Notes: generated from the sequence alone by a model not told the origin. A stretch of 64,000 nt of DNA from Flavobacteriales bacterium (GCA_017795025.1 CP051243.1:1798001-1862000), one strand, 5' to 3'. Numbered from the stretch's first letter, positions 9,076 to 19,700 are shown. Numbers and translations: made by a program.

Positions 9076-10548
9076 TTAATATGCCTTCGCGAAAATCACG
9101 CGACCCGAACTCGGTTTACCACTGTAAATGCACTTGCCACTCTCTTCCTTTTGGTCGAGAGGAATGCAACGAATGGTTGCTTTAGTTTCGCCTTTTATTT
9201 TTTCTTCGGTTTCGGCTGTTCCATCCCAATGGGCGTAAACAAAACCACCGGCCTCAATTTTCGCTTTAAAATCTTCGTAATCGTCGGCGGTATAGGAGTG
9301 CTCTGCTCTAAAGTCGTTGGCCTTTTTGAGCAGGTTGGATTGAATATCTTCTAATCGGGATTGAATTAAATCTGCAATACCATCCATGGCCACAACCTCT
9401 TTACTTAAAGTATCTCGGCGCGCCAGCTCCACGGTATTGTTCTCCAAATCGCGAGGCCCGATGGCAATACGCATGGGCACCCCTTTCAATTCATACTCGG
9501 CAAATTTCCAACCGGGTTTATGGGTATCCCGATTATCGTATTTCACCCGAATGCCTTTGGAGCGTAAAGCCTTTTGTAAGTCTGCTACCTTGGCACTAAT
9601 CTGCTCCAGCTGTTCTTCACCACGATAAATAGGCACAATCACTACTTGATAAGGTGCCAAATTGGGCGGTAAAACCAATCCCTGATCATCCGAATGGGTC
9701 ATAACCAAAGCCCCCATTAAGCGGGTGGATACTCCCCAAGAGGTAGCCCAAACGTATTCTTCCTTTCCTTCCTTAGAAGCGTATTTTACATCAAAGGCTT
9801 TGGCAAAGTTCTGACCAAGGAAATGACTCGTTCCGGCTTGCAGGGCTTTTCCATCCTGCATCATTGCTTCGATACAATAGGTTTCTACCGCACCGGCAAA
9901 GCGCTCGCTGGCGGTTTTCACTCCTTGTACCACAGGGATGGCCATAAAGTTTTCTACGAATTCGGCGTAAACCTTTAACATGGTTTCCGCTTCTTCAACG
10001 GCCTCCTTTTCGGTGGCATGTGCGGTATGACCCTCTTGCCAAAGAAATTCGGCGGTACGCAAAAACAAACGGGTTCGCATTTCCCAGCGCACCACATTGG
10101 CCCATTGATTTATTTTAAGCGGTAAATCCCGATAGCTCTGCACCCAGTTACGGTAAGTATCCCAAATAATGGTCTCTGAGGTGGGACGCACAATAAGCTC
10201 TTCTTCCAATCGGGCTTCAGGGTCTACTACAACGCCCTTACCTTCCTCATCATTCTTTAGTCTATAATGCGTAACCACCGCACATTCTTTGGCAAAGCCT
10301 TCTACATGACTGGCTTCTTTAGAAAAGAAGGATTTTGGAATGAATAAGGGGAAATAGGCATTTTCGTGACCGGTTTCCTTAAACATACGATCCAATTCGC
10401 CTTGCATACGTTCCCAAATAGCAAAACCATAAGGTTTGATTACCATGGAGCCACGTACCGCACTGTTCTCTGCAAGATCAGCGCGAACGACCAATTCATT
10501 GTACCATTTCGAGTAGTCCTCTGCGCGTTTGGTTAACTTCTGAGCCAT
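9076..10548 (-). CDS. proS: Prolyl-tRNA synthetase, archaeal/eukaryotic type
   Basis: Class II aminoacyl-tRNA synthetase charging tRNA-Pro, in the short (about 490 residue) archaeal/eukaryotic-like form without the bacterial editing insertion. The N-terminus [23 protein letters not shown], motif 2 [12 protein letters not shown], a [16 protein letters not shown] block and the C-terminal zinc-like domain ending in Tyr (IFAKAY) are typical. I choose the ATG at 10548: the longer in-frame TTG start at 10593 lies inside a TAGTTTTG -7 box and adds residues not found in homologues. Confidence 0.95.
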   Translation of the reverse strand: MAQKLTKRAEDYSKWYNELVVRADLAENSAVRGSMVIKPYGFAIWERMQGELDRMFKETGHENAYFPLFIPKSFFSKEASHVEGFAKECAVVTHYRLKNDEEGKGVVVDPEARLEEELIVRPTSETIIWDTYRNWVQSYRDLPLKINQWANVVRWEMRTRLFLRTAEFLWQEGHTAHATEKEAVEEAETMLKVYAEFVENFMAIPVVQGVKTASERFAGAVETYCIEAMMQDGKALQAGTSHFLGQNFAKAFDVKYASKEGKEEYVWATSWGVSTRLMGALVMTHSDDQGLVLPPNLAPYQVVIVPIYRGEEQLEQISAKVADLQKALRSKGIRVKYDNRDTHKPGWKFAEYELKGVPMRIAIGPRDLENNTVELARRDTLSKEVVAMDGIADLIQSRLEDIQSNLLKKANDFRAEHSYTADDYEDFKAKIEAGGFVYAHWDGTAETEEKIKGETKATIRCIPLDQKEESGKCIYSGKPSSGRVIFAKAY

Positions 10549-10590
10549 TAATTTGTAACTTGGTATGGAGTTTGTATTTATCCTACACGG

Positions 10591-10598
10591 CAAAACTA
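10591..10598 (-). promoter_or_regulatory. Putative -7 box of proS
   Basis: TAGTTTTG on the minus strand fits TAnnTTTG and lies 42 bases before the proS ATG. No clear TTTG -33 element is seen at the right distance. Confidence 0.45.
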
Positions 10599-10619
10599 AG
10601 TATTTAAGAAATCCCTAAA

Positions 10620-12029
10620 ATGAAAGTCATGAAAAAGCTAATAGTCCTTTCGATAGCCAGCATATTCGCACTAAGTGCATGCGGCTCCAAAACACAAACT
10701 GTAAATAACTATTACGACGACGGCCTCTACGGCAGTCCGGCTGTTGCCCAAAACCAAAGCAATAGCGCTAATGACTTTACCTTAGAGGATGTAGACCCAA
10801 ATCAAGGTCAAAGTCAAGAACTCGATTACTTCGACCCCAACGATAATTCCGCTGCTAATCAATCTTTAGCCGGAAATGGCGGCACAACCGTAATCAACAA
10901 TTACTACCGCGATCCTTCCTGGAATGCCCCCTTCTATATGAACAACTGGGGATCGCCTTTCAACAATTATTTTTATGATCCCTTCTTCGACCCATGGTAC
11001 TGCAGTGCCTGGGGACCTACTTGGGGATGGAATGCCGGAATCGGCTGGAACGCTGGCTGGGGATGGAACGCTGGTTGGGGTTGGAACGCTGGTTGGGGTT
11101 GGAATCGTGGCTGGGGTTGGAACCGCGGCTGGGGATGGAATCGAGGATTTAACAACGGCTACTGGGCTGGATACAATGATGGTTTATTTGCCGGTTCTTA
11201 TTACTACGGACGCAATCGTATCTACTCGGGACCACGAGGTCGCTTTGGCCGTGCCGGATCATACAACGGGTATGGTGGTGGACTAATAAGTCGCCGCAGC
11301 GCATATGCCACCAACGGTCGTAGCAGCAGAGGTAAAACCTACGCCAGCACTTCTGGAAGAGGAAACCGCTCCGAAGTTCGCGCCACCCGTTCTAGTCGCT
11401 TTAGTGATAACAATATCAACCGCAGAACCGCTAGTAGCTCTTCTCGCGTAAGCGCTGGAAACCGCAGCACTGCAAGCAACAGTTCTAGAACTGTACGTAC
11501 CAGCAGTTATAATAGTAATGTTGGACGCAGCAGCAACTACACCGCGAGCAACCGTAGCGCAAGCCGCAGCAGCAGTTCGGCCTCATCCAGAGGAACTACG
11601 ACTACTAGATCCACTTACCAAGGAAACAGAAGCAATAGCAGTAGAGCGGGAAGCAGTACGCCTAGCCGTACAAATACCCAGAGCACCTACCAGAGTCGTA
11701 GCCAAAGAAGTCAAAACTTCCAACAGCGTAATAACTCCAGTTCGAGCCGAGCGAACTCCAGCAGTCGCAGTAGTAGCCAAAGAAGCTATACTCCGAGCAA
11801 CTCGAGTCGCAGTCGCGCCAACAGTAGCTCAAGCAGTCGTAGCAATAGCTACACGCCGAGTAGCTCTAGTCGCAGCAGTCAAAGTCGCTCTTACAACCGC
11901 TCTTCAAGCTCTTCACGTAGTTCTGGTGCGAGTCGCTCCTCCGGTTCTTCAAGAAGCAGCAGCGGAAGCCGCTCTTCAGGCAGCAGTCGCTCTTCAAGCT
12001 CTAGCCGTGGATCACGTGGCGGACGCTAA
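10620..12029 (+). CDS. Trp/Gly-repeat, Ser/Arg-rich lipoprotein
   Basis: 469-residue lipoprotein of unknown function with signal peptide and lipobox (LSAC, about residue 20). An Asn/Gln/Asp-rich spacer (about 25-100) contains VNNYYDDG and VINNYYRDP. A Trp/Gly/Asn block with a six-residue repeat WNAGWG/WNRGWG (about 130-180) follows, then a Gly/Tyr stretch, and finally about 240 residues made almost only of Ser, Arg, Asn, Thr and Gly (RSSSSSRSSGASRSS). The tail is basic and surely unstructured. An ATG at 10629 is an equal start. It is divergent from proS and 23 bases upstream of the FadL-type porin gene, so it may share a transcript with that porin. Such tails suggest binding to surface polysaccharide or DNA (inference only). 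Confidence 0.8.
   Translation: MKVMKKLIVLSIASIFALSACGSKTQTVNNYYDDGLYGSPAVAQNQSNSANDFTLEDVDPNQGQSQELDYFDPNDNSAANQSLAGNGGTTVINNYYRDPSWNAPFYMNNWGSPFNNYFYDPFFDPWYCSAWGPTWGWNAGIGWNAGWGWNAGWGWNAGWGWNRGWGWNRGWGWNRGFNNGYWAGYNDGLFAGSYYYGRNRIYSGPRGRFGRAGSYNGYGGGLISRRSAYATNGRSSRGKTYASTSGRGNRSEVRATRSSRFSDNNINRRTASSSSRVSAGNRSTASNSSRTVRTSSYNSNVGRSSNYTASNRSASRSSSSASSRGTTTTRSTYQGNRSNSSRAGSSTPSRTNTQSTYQSRSQRSQNFQQRNNSSSSRANSSSRSSSQRSYTPSNSSRSRANSSSSSRSNSYTPSSSSRSSQSRSYNRSSSSSRSSGASRSSGSSRSSSGSRSSGSSRSSSSSRGSRGGR
11022..11146 (+). repeat. 18-base in-frame tandem repeat (WNAGWG)
   Basis: About seven imperfect copies of an 18-base unit resembling TGGGGATGGAACGCTGGT, in frame with the lipoprotein gene and coding the six-residue period WGWNAG or WGWNRG. 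Units differ mostly at third positions and at GCT/CGT (Ala/Arg). Confidence 0.85.
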
Positions 12030-12052
12030 TTGGAAACTAGATAAAACGAAAA

Positions 12053-13582
12053 ATGAAAAAACTAGCCCTTTTACTCCTTAGCATCTGTGGCGGTCTTCTG
12101 CAAGCCCAAACCCCAGATGATGTGGAACTTTTTCAACTGAGAAATGTACATGGCACCCCCCGATTTACGGCAATGGGGGGTGCTTTTACCGCACTGGGTA
12201 ACGACCCTAGCGCCTACGCGATTAACCCCGCATCTTCTGCCGTAAACCTTCACAGCGATTTAAGTTTTAGCCTTGGCTTTAACGACCGTTCCGGCAACTA
12301 CTCCAACTTCTACAATCAAAGTGGTACCGAGCGAAACTTAAACGTGATTTTTGAAAATGTAGGCCTTAATTTGATTCTCAATCCCGATTCCAAGAATCGT
12401 TTTTCATTAGCCTTTAGCACCACCAAGCTGGCCGATTTTGATCGCAACTTTAACATCTCACAGGTAAACAACAACTACACCCTTGGTGAGTATTGGTCCG
12501 AAATTTCGCAGGGTCAGCACATCGACGATATTTCCTGGGATGCCTATGCCGCTTGGCAATCTTACCTCTTAGTTTCGCAAAACGATACCATTTTAGAAAA
12601 TGGCTTTGCCTATGGTGAAGTGGTGAACGGCGAAATAATTGCTAACAGCGACTTAAGCTATAGTTTTAATCAGGACGGGTCTTTTAATGAAACCAATATC
12701 GTGATGGCCCTCGACCAGGGCGGTAAACTGTATTACGGTTTATCCTTTGGCTTCCCCACCCTCAACTTTCGTCGCGAAGAGTTTATTACCGAGGCGAACC
12801 TCAACAATTCGAATCCTCCCTACAGCGCTACTAGCTATACCTTTCGTCGCTTAAACGACATCAATGGCAATGGCTTTAATATGAAGTTTGGCTTTATTTA
12901 TCGCCCCATTCCTCAGTTTAGACTTGGCGGCTCGGTACAAACCAGTAGCTGGTACACCGTAAATCAATTTTACGAGGTGGATGTAACCGCTAATTGGGCG
13001 GTAGAGCCCGAGCCGGGGGTAGGTCGCGCCACCGAAAGTTCCATCATTGAAACCGGTCAGTATGCCTACAGATTACGCACACCAGCCATTTACCGCCTGG
13101 GGATGGCCACGGTTTTGGGGAAGGCCTTTATCCTTAGTGCCGATTATCAATATCAAAGTCAGGGTAACACCCGCCTTTACACCAACTCGCGAAGCTTTAA
13201 TATTACGGAGGACTTGCTGCAAAGCGATTATCAACCTGGAATCGATGCCTTATATCGAAGTGGACGGCAAACCATCTCGGTAGGAGCTGAGCTCCGATTA
13301 AGAGCCTTATTCTTAAGAGCAGGCTATCGCCTCGACGAAGCCGTGTACGAAGAAGCCGCCCAAAATCAAGCTAGCGGAGAACTTACCGCATTAAGTTTTG
13401 GAATCGGGTTTAAAAGCGGACCTTGGAGTTTCGACCTGGCCTATATTAATAGTCAGCGTGATCGGAGTTATCCCTTATATCGTGGTCTCGATGCCAATGG
13501 CAACGCTCTTGAAGTTTTACAAGATCTTAGCATGACCGAGGTTTCGAATAACATTATTGCGGGAGTGACGGTGAAGTTTTAG
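12053..13582 (+). CDS. OmpP1/FadL/TodX-type outer-membrane transporter
   Basis: 509-residue outer-membrane protein with signal peptide (ending LLQAQ). The mature N-terminus has the FadL-family plug pattern RNVHGTPRFTAMGGAFTALGNDPSAYAINPASSA, and a C-terminal barrel of aromatic strands ends ...NNIIAGVTVKF, with terminal Phe as expected for BAM substrates. The family moves hydrophobic compounds across the outer membrane; the substrate here is not evident. It lies just downstream of the Ser/Arg-rich lipoprotein on the same strand. Confidence 0.88.
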   Translation: MKKLALLLLSICGGLLQAQTPDDVELFQLRNVHGTPRFTAMGGAFTALGNDPSAYAINPASSAVNLHSDLSFSLGFNDRSGNYSNFYNQSGTERNLNVIFENVGLNLILNPDSKNRFSLAFSTTKLADFDRNFNISQVNNNYTLGEYWSEISQGQHIDDISWDAYAAWQSYLLVSQNDTILENGFAYGEVVNGEIIANSDLSYSFNQDGSFNETNIVMALDQGGKLYYGLSFGFPTLNFRREEFITEANLNNSNPPYSATSYTFRRLNDINGNGFNMKFGFIYRPIPQFRLGGSVQTSSWYTVNQFYEVDVTANWAVEPEPGVGRATESSIIETGQYAYRLRTPAIYRLGMATVLGKAFILSADYQYQSQGNTRLYTNSRSFNITEDLLQSDYQPGIDALYRSGRQTISVGAELRLRALFLRAGYRLDEAVYEEAAQNQASGELTALSFGIGFKSGPWSFDLAYINSQRDRSYPLYRGLDANGNALEVLQDLSMTEVSNNIIAGVTVKF

Positions 13583-13981
13583 CCTGCGGCTTTGCCTTCG
13601 GCAGAACATAGACCAGTCGCTGCGCTCCTTGTTAGAACTGAGACCGGTCGCGATGCTCCCTATTAGATTATTTCATTCTTGAAAACTACTACTCTTCTTC
13701 CATAGGAAAGTCTCATGTTGTGTCGGAAGTGGGGTAGGGTTAACTTTCCTACCCGAAAAATTAAATGAAGGTGTGGTTAAGATTTCTTTCCTGGTCCTTA
13801 AGGAACAATAAAAGCAACTACCCCGTTTCACAGCCCGTAAACCCTTGAAGGGGATGTCTCCTTAAGCTGGTTTCGTAACTCAAAAGGGAAATCCTCCGCG
13901 AAACTCCTCGTTCTCTGCGTTGAAGCAATCCCCACAAAACCCAGTCCACCAATCCACCAATCCACCAATCCCCAAAAAACT
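13583..13981 (+). repeat. Dispersed repeat cluster 1 (gene-free 13583-14125)
   Basis: The 540 bases between the porin and BNR genes hold no gene. They contain three blocks found again in the 26.7, 32.8 and 41 kb clusters: a GACCRGTCGC...GCTCC tandem block (13583-13680), a degenerate MITE-like unit (13722-13861; right end AACTACCCCGTTT...TTGAAGGGGATGTCTCC), and three copies of the 8-mer TCCACCAA (13945-13971). The remaining bases up to 14125 look like ordinary upstream DNA with a weak TAAATTCG -7-like box at 14082-14089. Confidence 0.75.
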
Positions 13982-14125
13982 CCCCCCAACCAAGCCAAGT
14001 AAGAAGATTTCGGATTTTATTCTTGTTGCCGTAATTACGTCCTATTTTCTCAAGGAAGCTAGGGAGACTTCAAATATTGGTTAAATTCGGGCCTCTCAAC
14101 GAAGCAATCTATTTAAAGTACAGCT

Positions 14126-17100
14126 ATGCATCGAATTAAGATTTTAAGCCTCAGTTTACTGCTGAGCCTGGGCGCATTTGCGCAAGACTCCTTGGTAAAC
14201 AAGGTGAGCTTAAGTGGACTCAGTTTTCGAAGTATTGGTCCGGCCTTAACTTCCGGACGTATCGCCGATATTGCGGTTAACCCTCAAAACCACAGCGAAT
14301 ACTACGTGGGCGTAGCCAGTGGTGGTTTGTGGAAAACCACTAATCACGGGACCACCTTTAAGCCGATTTTCGATGGGCAGTCCTCTTACTCCATTGGCTG
14401 TATTAGTCTCGACCCTAATAATCCTAATGTGGTTTGGGTAGGCTCTGGAGAAAATAATAATCAACGCTCGGTACCCTACGGAGACGGTCTCTACAAAAGT
14501 GAAGATGGCGGAAAATCATTCCAAAAAGTAGGTCTGGAAAACTCGGAACACATTGGCATGATTGCCATCCACCCTAATAACTCTAATAAGGTATTTGTTG
14601 CGGCCTATGGTCCGCTTTGGAGTGCTGGAGGGGATCGTGGTATTTACATGACCGAAGACGGCGGCAGCAGCTGGGAAAAGGTTTTGGATGTATCCGAACA
14701 TACCGGCTTTAACGAAGTACACTTCGACCCCAACAATCCTAATGTTTTATACGCCGCCGCACATCAACGTCGTCGCCACGTGTGGACCTATGTAAGTGGT
14801 GGACCCGAAAGTGGCATCTACAAAAGTGAAGACGGTGGTAAAACCTGGAAGGAGCTTAAAAAAGGGCTTCCCGGGGAGAAAGGTCGTATCAGCCTTGGCT
14901 TGAGCAAGCACAATCCCGACTTGGTGTATGCCATGGTAGAAGGACACGGTTTTTACCGCAGCGATGATCGGGGCGCTTCCTTCCGAAAGTTAGATAGCTA
15001 TGCTACTAGTGGTAATTACTACGTAGAAATTGTAGTAGATCCCCAAGATCCCGAAACGGTATACTCCATGGATACCTACATGCATGTGAGTAAGGATGGC
15101 GGAAAAACCTGGAATAGTGTTCCCGAAGCCAACAAACACGTAGATAACCACTGCCTTTGGATAAATCCCATGGATACCAAGCAAATGATTGCCGGTTGCG
15201 ATGGCGGTTTATACGAGACTTGGGATGGAGCCGACAATTGGCATTTTAAACCCAATTTACCGGTAACCCAATTTTATCGCGTAGCGGTTGATAATGCCGA
15301 GCCCTTCTACAATGTGTACGGGGGAACCCAAGACAACTTTAGCTTAGGAGGTCCGTCCCAAACCATCAACTCCCGAGGAGTAGTTAATTCCGATTGGTTT
15401 GTAACCAATACCGGCGATGGTTTTGAAAGTCAGGTAGACCCTAAAGACCCCAATATTGTTTATGCTCAAGCCCAATACGGATGGCTGGTACGCTACGATA
15501 AAGTGAGTGGCGAAAGTGTAGGCATTAAACCCAGTCCCGACAAAGGCGAAAAAGCCTACCGTTGGAATTGGGACGCGCCCTTATTGATTAGTCCACACAA
15601 TCATAAACGCCTTTACTTTGCCGCCAACAAAGTGTTCCGAAGCGATGATCGTGGGAATACCTGGAAGGTAATCTCTCCCGATTTAAGTCAGCAGATCGAC
15701 CGCCACAGTCTTAAGGTGATGGGTAAAGTGCAATCGGTAGACGCGATTGCCTACGATAAATCAACTTCGATTTACGGGAATATCGTTGCCCTCGATGAAT
15801 CCCCTCTAAAAGAAGGACTGATTTACATTGGTACCGATGATGGCTTAATTCAGGTTACGGAAGACGGTGGTAAAAACTGGCGCAAGATTAGCGACTTCCC
15901 CGGGGTTCCTAAAAACACCTACGTTAACCAGGTAATGGCCGACTTATACGATGAAAACACGGTATATGCCTTGTTCAACAATCATAAGAATGGCGACTTT
16001 AAACCTTATGTTTTAAAGAGTACCGATAAGGGCGAATCTTGGACCAAGATGCATAGTGATTTACCGGAGCGCGGTTCGGTGTTTGCCATGCGCCAAGATC
16101 ATGTAAATAAGAACCTCTTTTTTATCGGAACCGAGTTTGGGGTGCACTTTACCATTAATGGAGGAAGCTCCTGGCGTGCCTTAAGTGCCGGCTTGCCTAC
16201 CATTGCGGTTAGAGACTTGGAAATTCAACGTCGCGAAAATGATTTGGTACTCGCCACCTTTGGTCGCGGATTTTACATTCTCGACGACTACAGTGCCCTT
16301 CGTGATTTGAATGAAACGGTTTTGCAAAATGAAGCGCATCTATTCCCTACTAAGCCAGCCACGGTTTTCTTCGAAGCGAATCCTTTGGGCTATGGCTCTA
16401 CCGGCTTTATGGGAGCCAATTACTACTCTGCTCCTAATCCCAAGCGGGAGGTTACTTTTAATCTTTACATCAAAGATTTGGCGAAAGGCCTAAAATCAAA
16501 GCGCAAAGAAGTAGAATCGAAAGCCCGCAAAGAAGGTAAAGATGTGATTTACCCGAGTATTGAGCGCTTGCGGGCTGAGGAGGAAGAAGAGTCGAATTAC
16601 CTGCTTTTCGTAATTATGGATGAAGAAGACAATGAAATCCGCCGCCTTACCGCTAGACCTTCTAAAGGATTAAACCGTTACTATTGGGATGGCAGCTTAG
16701 GCAACCGCTCTTACGCTTCCACTCGTGGGGAGCCCTTCACTCAGGCGGGCTCGGCAAATTTAGCTCCTCCCGGAACCTATCAGGTAGAAGTATTCATTTC
16801 CGAAAATGGCACCCTTCGCCCCCTCAATGTAAAGCAAAGCTTTGAGCTGAAGTGGATGAATAACAACAGCTTTAGAGCAGCCGACTACCGCAAGTTGGTC
16901 GCCTTCCAGGATAGTTTGGAAACCTTACGTCGCGACTTGGTAGCCCTCTCGCAACTATACAGCAAGCTCGATAAGCGTTGTAAGGAACTTAAAGCTTTAG
17001 CCCGTAATACTCCCGGCGCACCCCTCACCATTTTAAATGATTTGCAAAAAATCGAGAAGGAACTTAACAATCTTGCTATTAAGATGCGCGGCGACCGCAT

Positions 17101-17341
17101 CCGCAGTAAGCATGAATTTGAAACGGCCCCTTCGATGATGGACCGCCTCAATTCGGCGATTTGGAACTCCTACTCCACGACCTCTGCCCCAACGGGCGAG
17201 CAGCGTAAAAACATGCGGATTTTACAGCAGGAGAAATTACCTTTCGAAACTGAGTTAAATCGCATTGAAAGCGAATTGAAGAATTTCTACAGTATCCTTC
17301 TGAATAGCGGTGCGCCGTATTTAGATGGGGAAATGGACTAA
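14126..17341 (+). CDS. Secreted BNR/VPS10-type beta-propeller protein
   Basis: 1071-residue exported protein (signal peptide ending AFAQ) built from two consecutive BNR/sortilin-type propellers, residues about 25-720. Many Asp-box motifs are visible: SEDGGKSF, TEDGGSSW, SEDGGKTW, SKDGGKTW, TEDGGKNW, STDKGESW. A C-terminal part (about 730-1071) has a FlgD-like beta-sandwich (NRYYWDGSLG...PPGTYQVEVF) and a Lys/Glu-rich helical end. No T9SS sorting domain is seen. Relatives are annotated as glycosyl hydrolase or VPS10 domain proteins, but the catalytic residues of a sialidase are not evident, so I do not assign an enzyme activity. Confidence 0.85.
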   Translation: MHRIKILSLSLLLSLGAFAQDSLVNKVSLSGLSFRSIGPALTSGRIADIAVNPQNHSEYYVGVASGGLWKTTNHGTTFKPIFDGQSSYSIGCISLDPNNPNVVWVGSGENNNQRSVPYGDGLYKSEDGGKSFQKVGLENSEHIGMIAIHPNNSNKVFVAAYGPLWSAGGDRGIYMTEDGGSSWEKVLDVSEHTGFNEVHFDPNNPNVLYAAAHQRRRHVWTYVSGGPESGIYKSEDGGKTWKELKKGLPGEKGRISLGLSKHNPDLVYAMVEGHGFYRSDDRGASFRKLDSYATSGNYYVEIVVDPQDPETVYSMDTYMHVSKDGGKTWNSVPEANKHVDNHCLWINPMDTKQMIAGCDGGLYETWDGADNWHFKPNLPVTQFYRVAVDNAEPFYNVYGGTQDNFSLGGPSQTINSRGVVNSDWFVTNTGDGFESQVDPKDPNIVYAQAQYGWLVRYDKVSGESVGIKPSPDKGEKAYRWNWDAPLLISPHNHKRLYFAANKVFRSDDRGNTWKVISPDLSQQIDRHSLKVMGKVQSVDAIAYDKSTSIYGNIVALDESPLKEGLIYIGTDDGLIQVTEDGGKNWRKISDFPGVPKNTYVNQVMADLYDENTVYALFNNHKNGDFKPYVLKSTDKGESWTKMHSDLPERGSVFAMRQDHVNKNLFFIGTEFGVHFTINGGSSWRALSAGLPTIAVRDLEIQRRENDLVLATFGRGFYILDDYSALRDLNETVLQNEAHLFPTKPATVFFEANPLGYGSTGFMGANYYSAPNPKREVTFNLYIKDLAKGLKSKRKEVESKARKEGKDVIYPSIERLRAEEEEESNYLLFVIMDEEDNEIRRLTARPSKGLNRYYWDGSLGNRSYASTRGEPFTQAGSANLAPPGTYQVEVFISENGTLRPLNVKQSFELKWMNNNSFRAADYRKLVAFQDSLETLRRDLVALSQLYSKLDKRCKELKALARNTPGAPLTILNDLQKIEKELNNLAIKMRGDRIRSKHEFETAPSMMDRLNSAIWNSYSTTSAPTGEQRKNMRILQQEKLPFETELNRIESELKNFYSILLNSGAPYLDGEMD

Positions 17342-17366
17342 GCTTCAATAAACTATAAAAGTAAAG

Positions 17367-17401
17367 AGGGACCTCGGTATAGTACTGAGGTCCCTTTTTT
17401 T
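17367..17401 (+). terminator. Rho-independent terminator
   Basis: Perfect 9-bp stem AGGGACCTC / GAGGTCCCT, 11-base loop, then seven T. It separates the BNR gene from the folE operon. Confidence 0.9.
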
Positions 17402-17462
17402 AGGTGGCGATAATCATATTGCTGAAATCAATCGATAAACCATACACACGCCTTAATTGTAT

Positions 17463-17470
17463 TACCTTTG
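17463..17470 (+). promoter_or_regulatory. Putative -7 box of folE operon
   Basis: TACCTTTG, a full TAnnTTTG match, 44 bases before the GTG at 17515. No clear TTTG element 19 bases upstream. It argues against starts upstream of it. Confidence 0.5.
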
Positions 17471-17514
17471 CCGGCTCAATTGTTTACGCACGGCGTATTG
17501 CTAATTTATTGACA

Positions 17515-18201
17515 GTGAACACTGAAAACCAATTAGACCGTCCCGACGAACAGGGCGATCTACATATCTCCAACGGGAATATGGAAACTCCGCTTAAAGC
17601 GGATGCCTTTGCTATGGAAGATTCGGCCAAAATTGCCATCATCCAGGAGCATTTCGAAAAAATAATGGACACCTTGGGCCTCGACCTTAACGACGATAGT
17701 TTAAAAGGAACCCCCAAGCGCGTGGCAAAGATGTTTGTGCAAGAGATTTTTGGCGGACTTCATCCCGACCGAAAGCCCAGTACCAGCACTTTTGAAAATA
17801 AGTATCAGTACGGGGAAATGCTGGTCGAAAAGAATATAGTGGTATACTCCACCTGCGAGCACCACTTTTTACCCATTGTTGGCCGGGCGCACGTCGCCTA
17901 TATCTCTAAGGGTCGGGTAATCGGTCTTAGCAAAATGAACCGCATTGTAGATTATTACGCCAAGCGTCCACAAGTGCAAGAGCGCATGACCAAGCAAATT
18001 GTGGCTGCCTTGCAGGAAGCTTTGGGCACCAAGGATGTGGCCTGCGTGATTGACGCCAAACACCTTTGTGTAAATTCTCGCGGCATTCGCGATATCGAAA
18101 GCAGCACCGTAACCGCCGAGTTTGGAGGGGCTTTCCAAGAAGACAGTAAAAAGCGAGATTTTCTCGACTATATCAATTTAGATACTCATTTCGGAGCTTA
18201 A
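17515..18201 (+). CDS. folE: GTP cyclohydrolase I
   Basis: First enzyme of tetrahydrofolate (or pterin) synthesis: GTP to dihydroneopterin triphosphate. Zinc and active-site blocks [41 protein letters not shown] and [11 protein letters not shown] are intact. The open frame runs back to a GTG at 17404, but that sits against the preceding terminator and before the -7 box. The GTG at 17515 gives 228 residues, the usual Flavobacteriales length; an ATG at 17581 is a shorter option. It heads an operon folE-cysS-yidD-PD40 lipoprotein with small gaps or overlaps. Confidence 0.93.
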   Translation: MNTENQLDRPDEQGDLHISNGNMETPLKADAFAMEDSAKIAIIQEHFEKIMDTLGLDLNDDSLKGTPKRVAKMFVQEIFGGLHPDRKPSTSTFENKYQYGEMLVEKNIVVYSTCEHHFLPIVGRAHVAYISKGRVIGLSKMNRIVDYYAKRPQVQERMTKQIVAALQEALGTKDVACVIDAKHLCVNSRGIRDIESSTVTAEFGGAFQEDSKKRDFLDYINLDTHFGA

Positions 18202-18211
18202 AATCAGAACC

Positions 18212-19699
18212 ATGCCTTTATACGAGGAAAACGACTTAATGCTATACAATTCCTTAAGTCGGAAGAAGGAAAAATTTAGTGCCCTCAATGCCCCACACCT
18301 TGGTCTTTACGTATGTGGACCCACTGTGTACAGCGAAGTGCATCTGGGTAATTGTCGCACCTTCATTTCCTTTGATATGGTTTACCGCTACCTGCGTCAT
18401 TTAGGCTATAAGGTGCGCTATGTTCGCAATATTACTGATGCGGGACATTTGGAAAATGATGCCGACGAAGGAGAAGATAAAATTGCGCAGCGCGCCCGTT
18501 TAGAGCAGCTCGAGCCCATGGAGATTGTGCAGAATTACACCTTAAACTTCCATGAAGTTTTAGCGAAGTTCAATACCATCCCCCCTTCTATTGAGCCCAC
18601 TGCCACCGGTCATATTGTGGAACAAATCGACATGATTGTTAAGATCATTGAAGCGGGTTTGGCTTACGAAAAGAATGGCTCGGTGTACTTTAACGTGGCC
18701 AAGTACAATGAGTCGGAAAACTACGGAGAGCTTAGCGGCCGTAAAATAGAAGAACTCATCAGCGGCACACGCGAACTGGATGCTCAAAGTGAAAAGGAGA
18801 GTCCGCTCGATTTTGCCATTTGGAAAAAAGCGAGTCCGAGTCATATCATGCGCTGGAACTCACCTTGGGGCGAAGGCTTCCCTGGTTGGCACCTCGAGTG
18901 CTCGGTAATGAGTACCAAATACTTGGGGGAAGAGTTCGACATTCACGGCGGGGGAATGGACCTTAAATTTCCGCATCACGAATGTGAAATTGCCCAAAAT
19001 AAAGCCGGAACCGGACATAAGGGTCCTCGCTACTGGATGCACGGCAATATGCTTACCCTCAACGGGCAAAAGATGAGCAAGAGCACCGGTAACACCTTAT
19101 CTCCGAGGGAACTTTTTAGCGGCGATACCGATAAACTGGAAAAAGGCTTTCATCCTACGATTGCGCGCTTTTTTATGATGCAAGCCCATTACGGCTCGCA
19201 GCTCGATTTTAGCTCCGAAGCTTTAATGGCGGCAGAAAAAGGCTACCATCGATTAATGAGCGCCTGGCATAAATTACAAGGTTTAGCTAGTGGCTCGGGG
19301 GCCGATTTTTCGGTTCAAGAATGGCGCGCTTCCTGCTATGCCGCGATGAACGATGATTTTAATTCCCCGGTTTTAATTTCACAGTTATTCGAAGCTGCGA
19401 GCTTTATTAATGGGCGCGAGGGCGACAGTGGATTAAGTGATAACGATCTAGAACTGCTTAAAACCACCCTACACGATTTTATTTTCGAGGTTTTAGGTTT
19501 AGAGGATATTGCGCATGCCGCCTCCGGAGGAGGATCGGATAAGTTGGAAGAAGTGGTGCAAATATTATTGGAGCTGCGTATGCAGGCGCGGGCCGACCGT
19601 AATTTCGCCTTAAGCGACACGATCCGCGATCAACTAGCGGCCGTGGGAATTGAAGTGAAGGACGGAAAAGACGGTGCCACCTTTAGCATCAAATCCTAA
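18212..19699 (+). CDS. cysS: Cysteinyl-tRNA synthetase
   Basis: Class I aminoacyl-tRNA synthetase charging tRNA-Cys, 495 residues. The zinc/HIGH region reads [20 protein letters not shown], the second zinc block WHLECSVMS with [18 protein letters not shown], and the KMSKS loop KMSKSTGN. It starts 10 bases after folE; its stop is followed one base later by the yidD GTG. Confidence 0.97.
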   Translation: MPLYEENDLMLYNSLSRKKEKFSALNAPHLGLYVCGPTVYSEVHLGNCRTFISFDMVYRYLRHLGYKVRYVRNITDAGHLENDADEGEDKIAQRARLEQLEPMEIVQNYTLNFHEVLAKFNTIPPSIEPTATGHIVEQIDMIVKIIEAGLAYEKNGSVYFNVAKYNESENYGELSGRKIEELISGTRELDAQSEKESPLDFAIWKKASPSHIMRWNSPWGEGFPGWHLECSVMSTKYLGEEFDIHGGGMDLKFPHHECEIAQNKAGTGHKGPRYWMHGNMLTLNGQKMSKSTGNTLSPRELFSGDTDKLEKGFHPTIARFFMMQAHYGSQLDFSSEALMAAEKGYHRLMSAWHKLQGLASGSGADFSVQEWRASCYAAMNDDFNSPVLISQLFEAASFINGREGDSGLSDNDLELLKTTLHDFIFEVLGLEDIAHAASGGGSDKLEEVVQILLELRMQARADRNFALSDTIRDQLAAVGIEVKDGKDGATFSIKS

Positions 19700-19700
19700 G

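Noticed and set aside
10973-11155. Minus-strand frame of Gln/Pro/Phe repeats
   Set aside because: Pure shadow of the 18-base WNAGWG repeat in the lipoprotein gene.
11518-12081. Ala/Val-rich frame inside the Ser/Arg tail
   Set aside because: Out-of-frame reading of low-complexity codons. The signal peptide and lipobox belong to the other frame.
13945-13971. TCCACCAA octamers as a possible regulatory or CRISPR element
   Set aside because: Simple 8-base repeat that recurs in diverged form at the end of every repeat cluster; best seen as part of the dispersed repeat.
14126-17341. BNR protein as a true sialidase
   Set aside because: Asp boxes are present, but the arginine triad and catalytic Tyr/Glu arrangement of sialidases could not be identified.
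17509-17514. TTGACA just before the folE GTG as a sigma-70 -35 box
   Set aside because: Bacteroidota do not use TTGACA. A TACCTTTG box upstream explains the promoter better.
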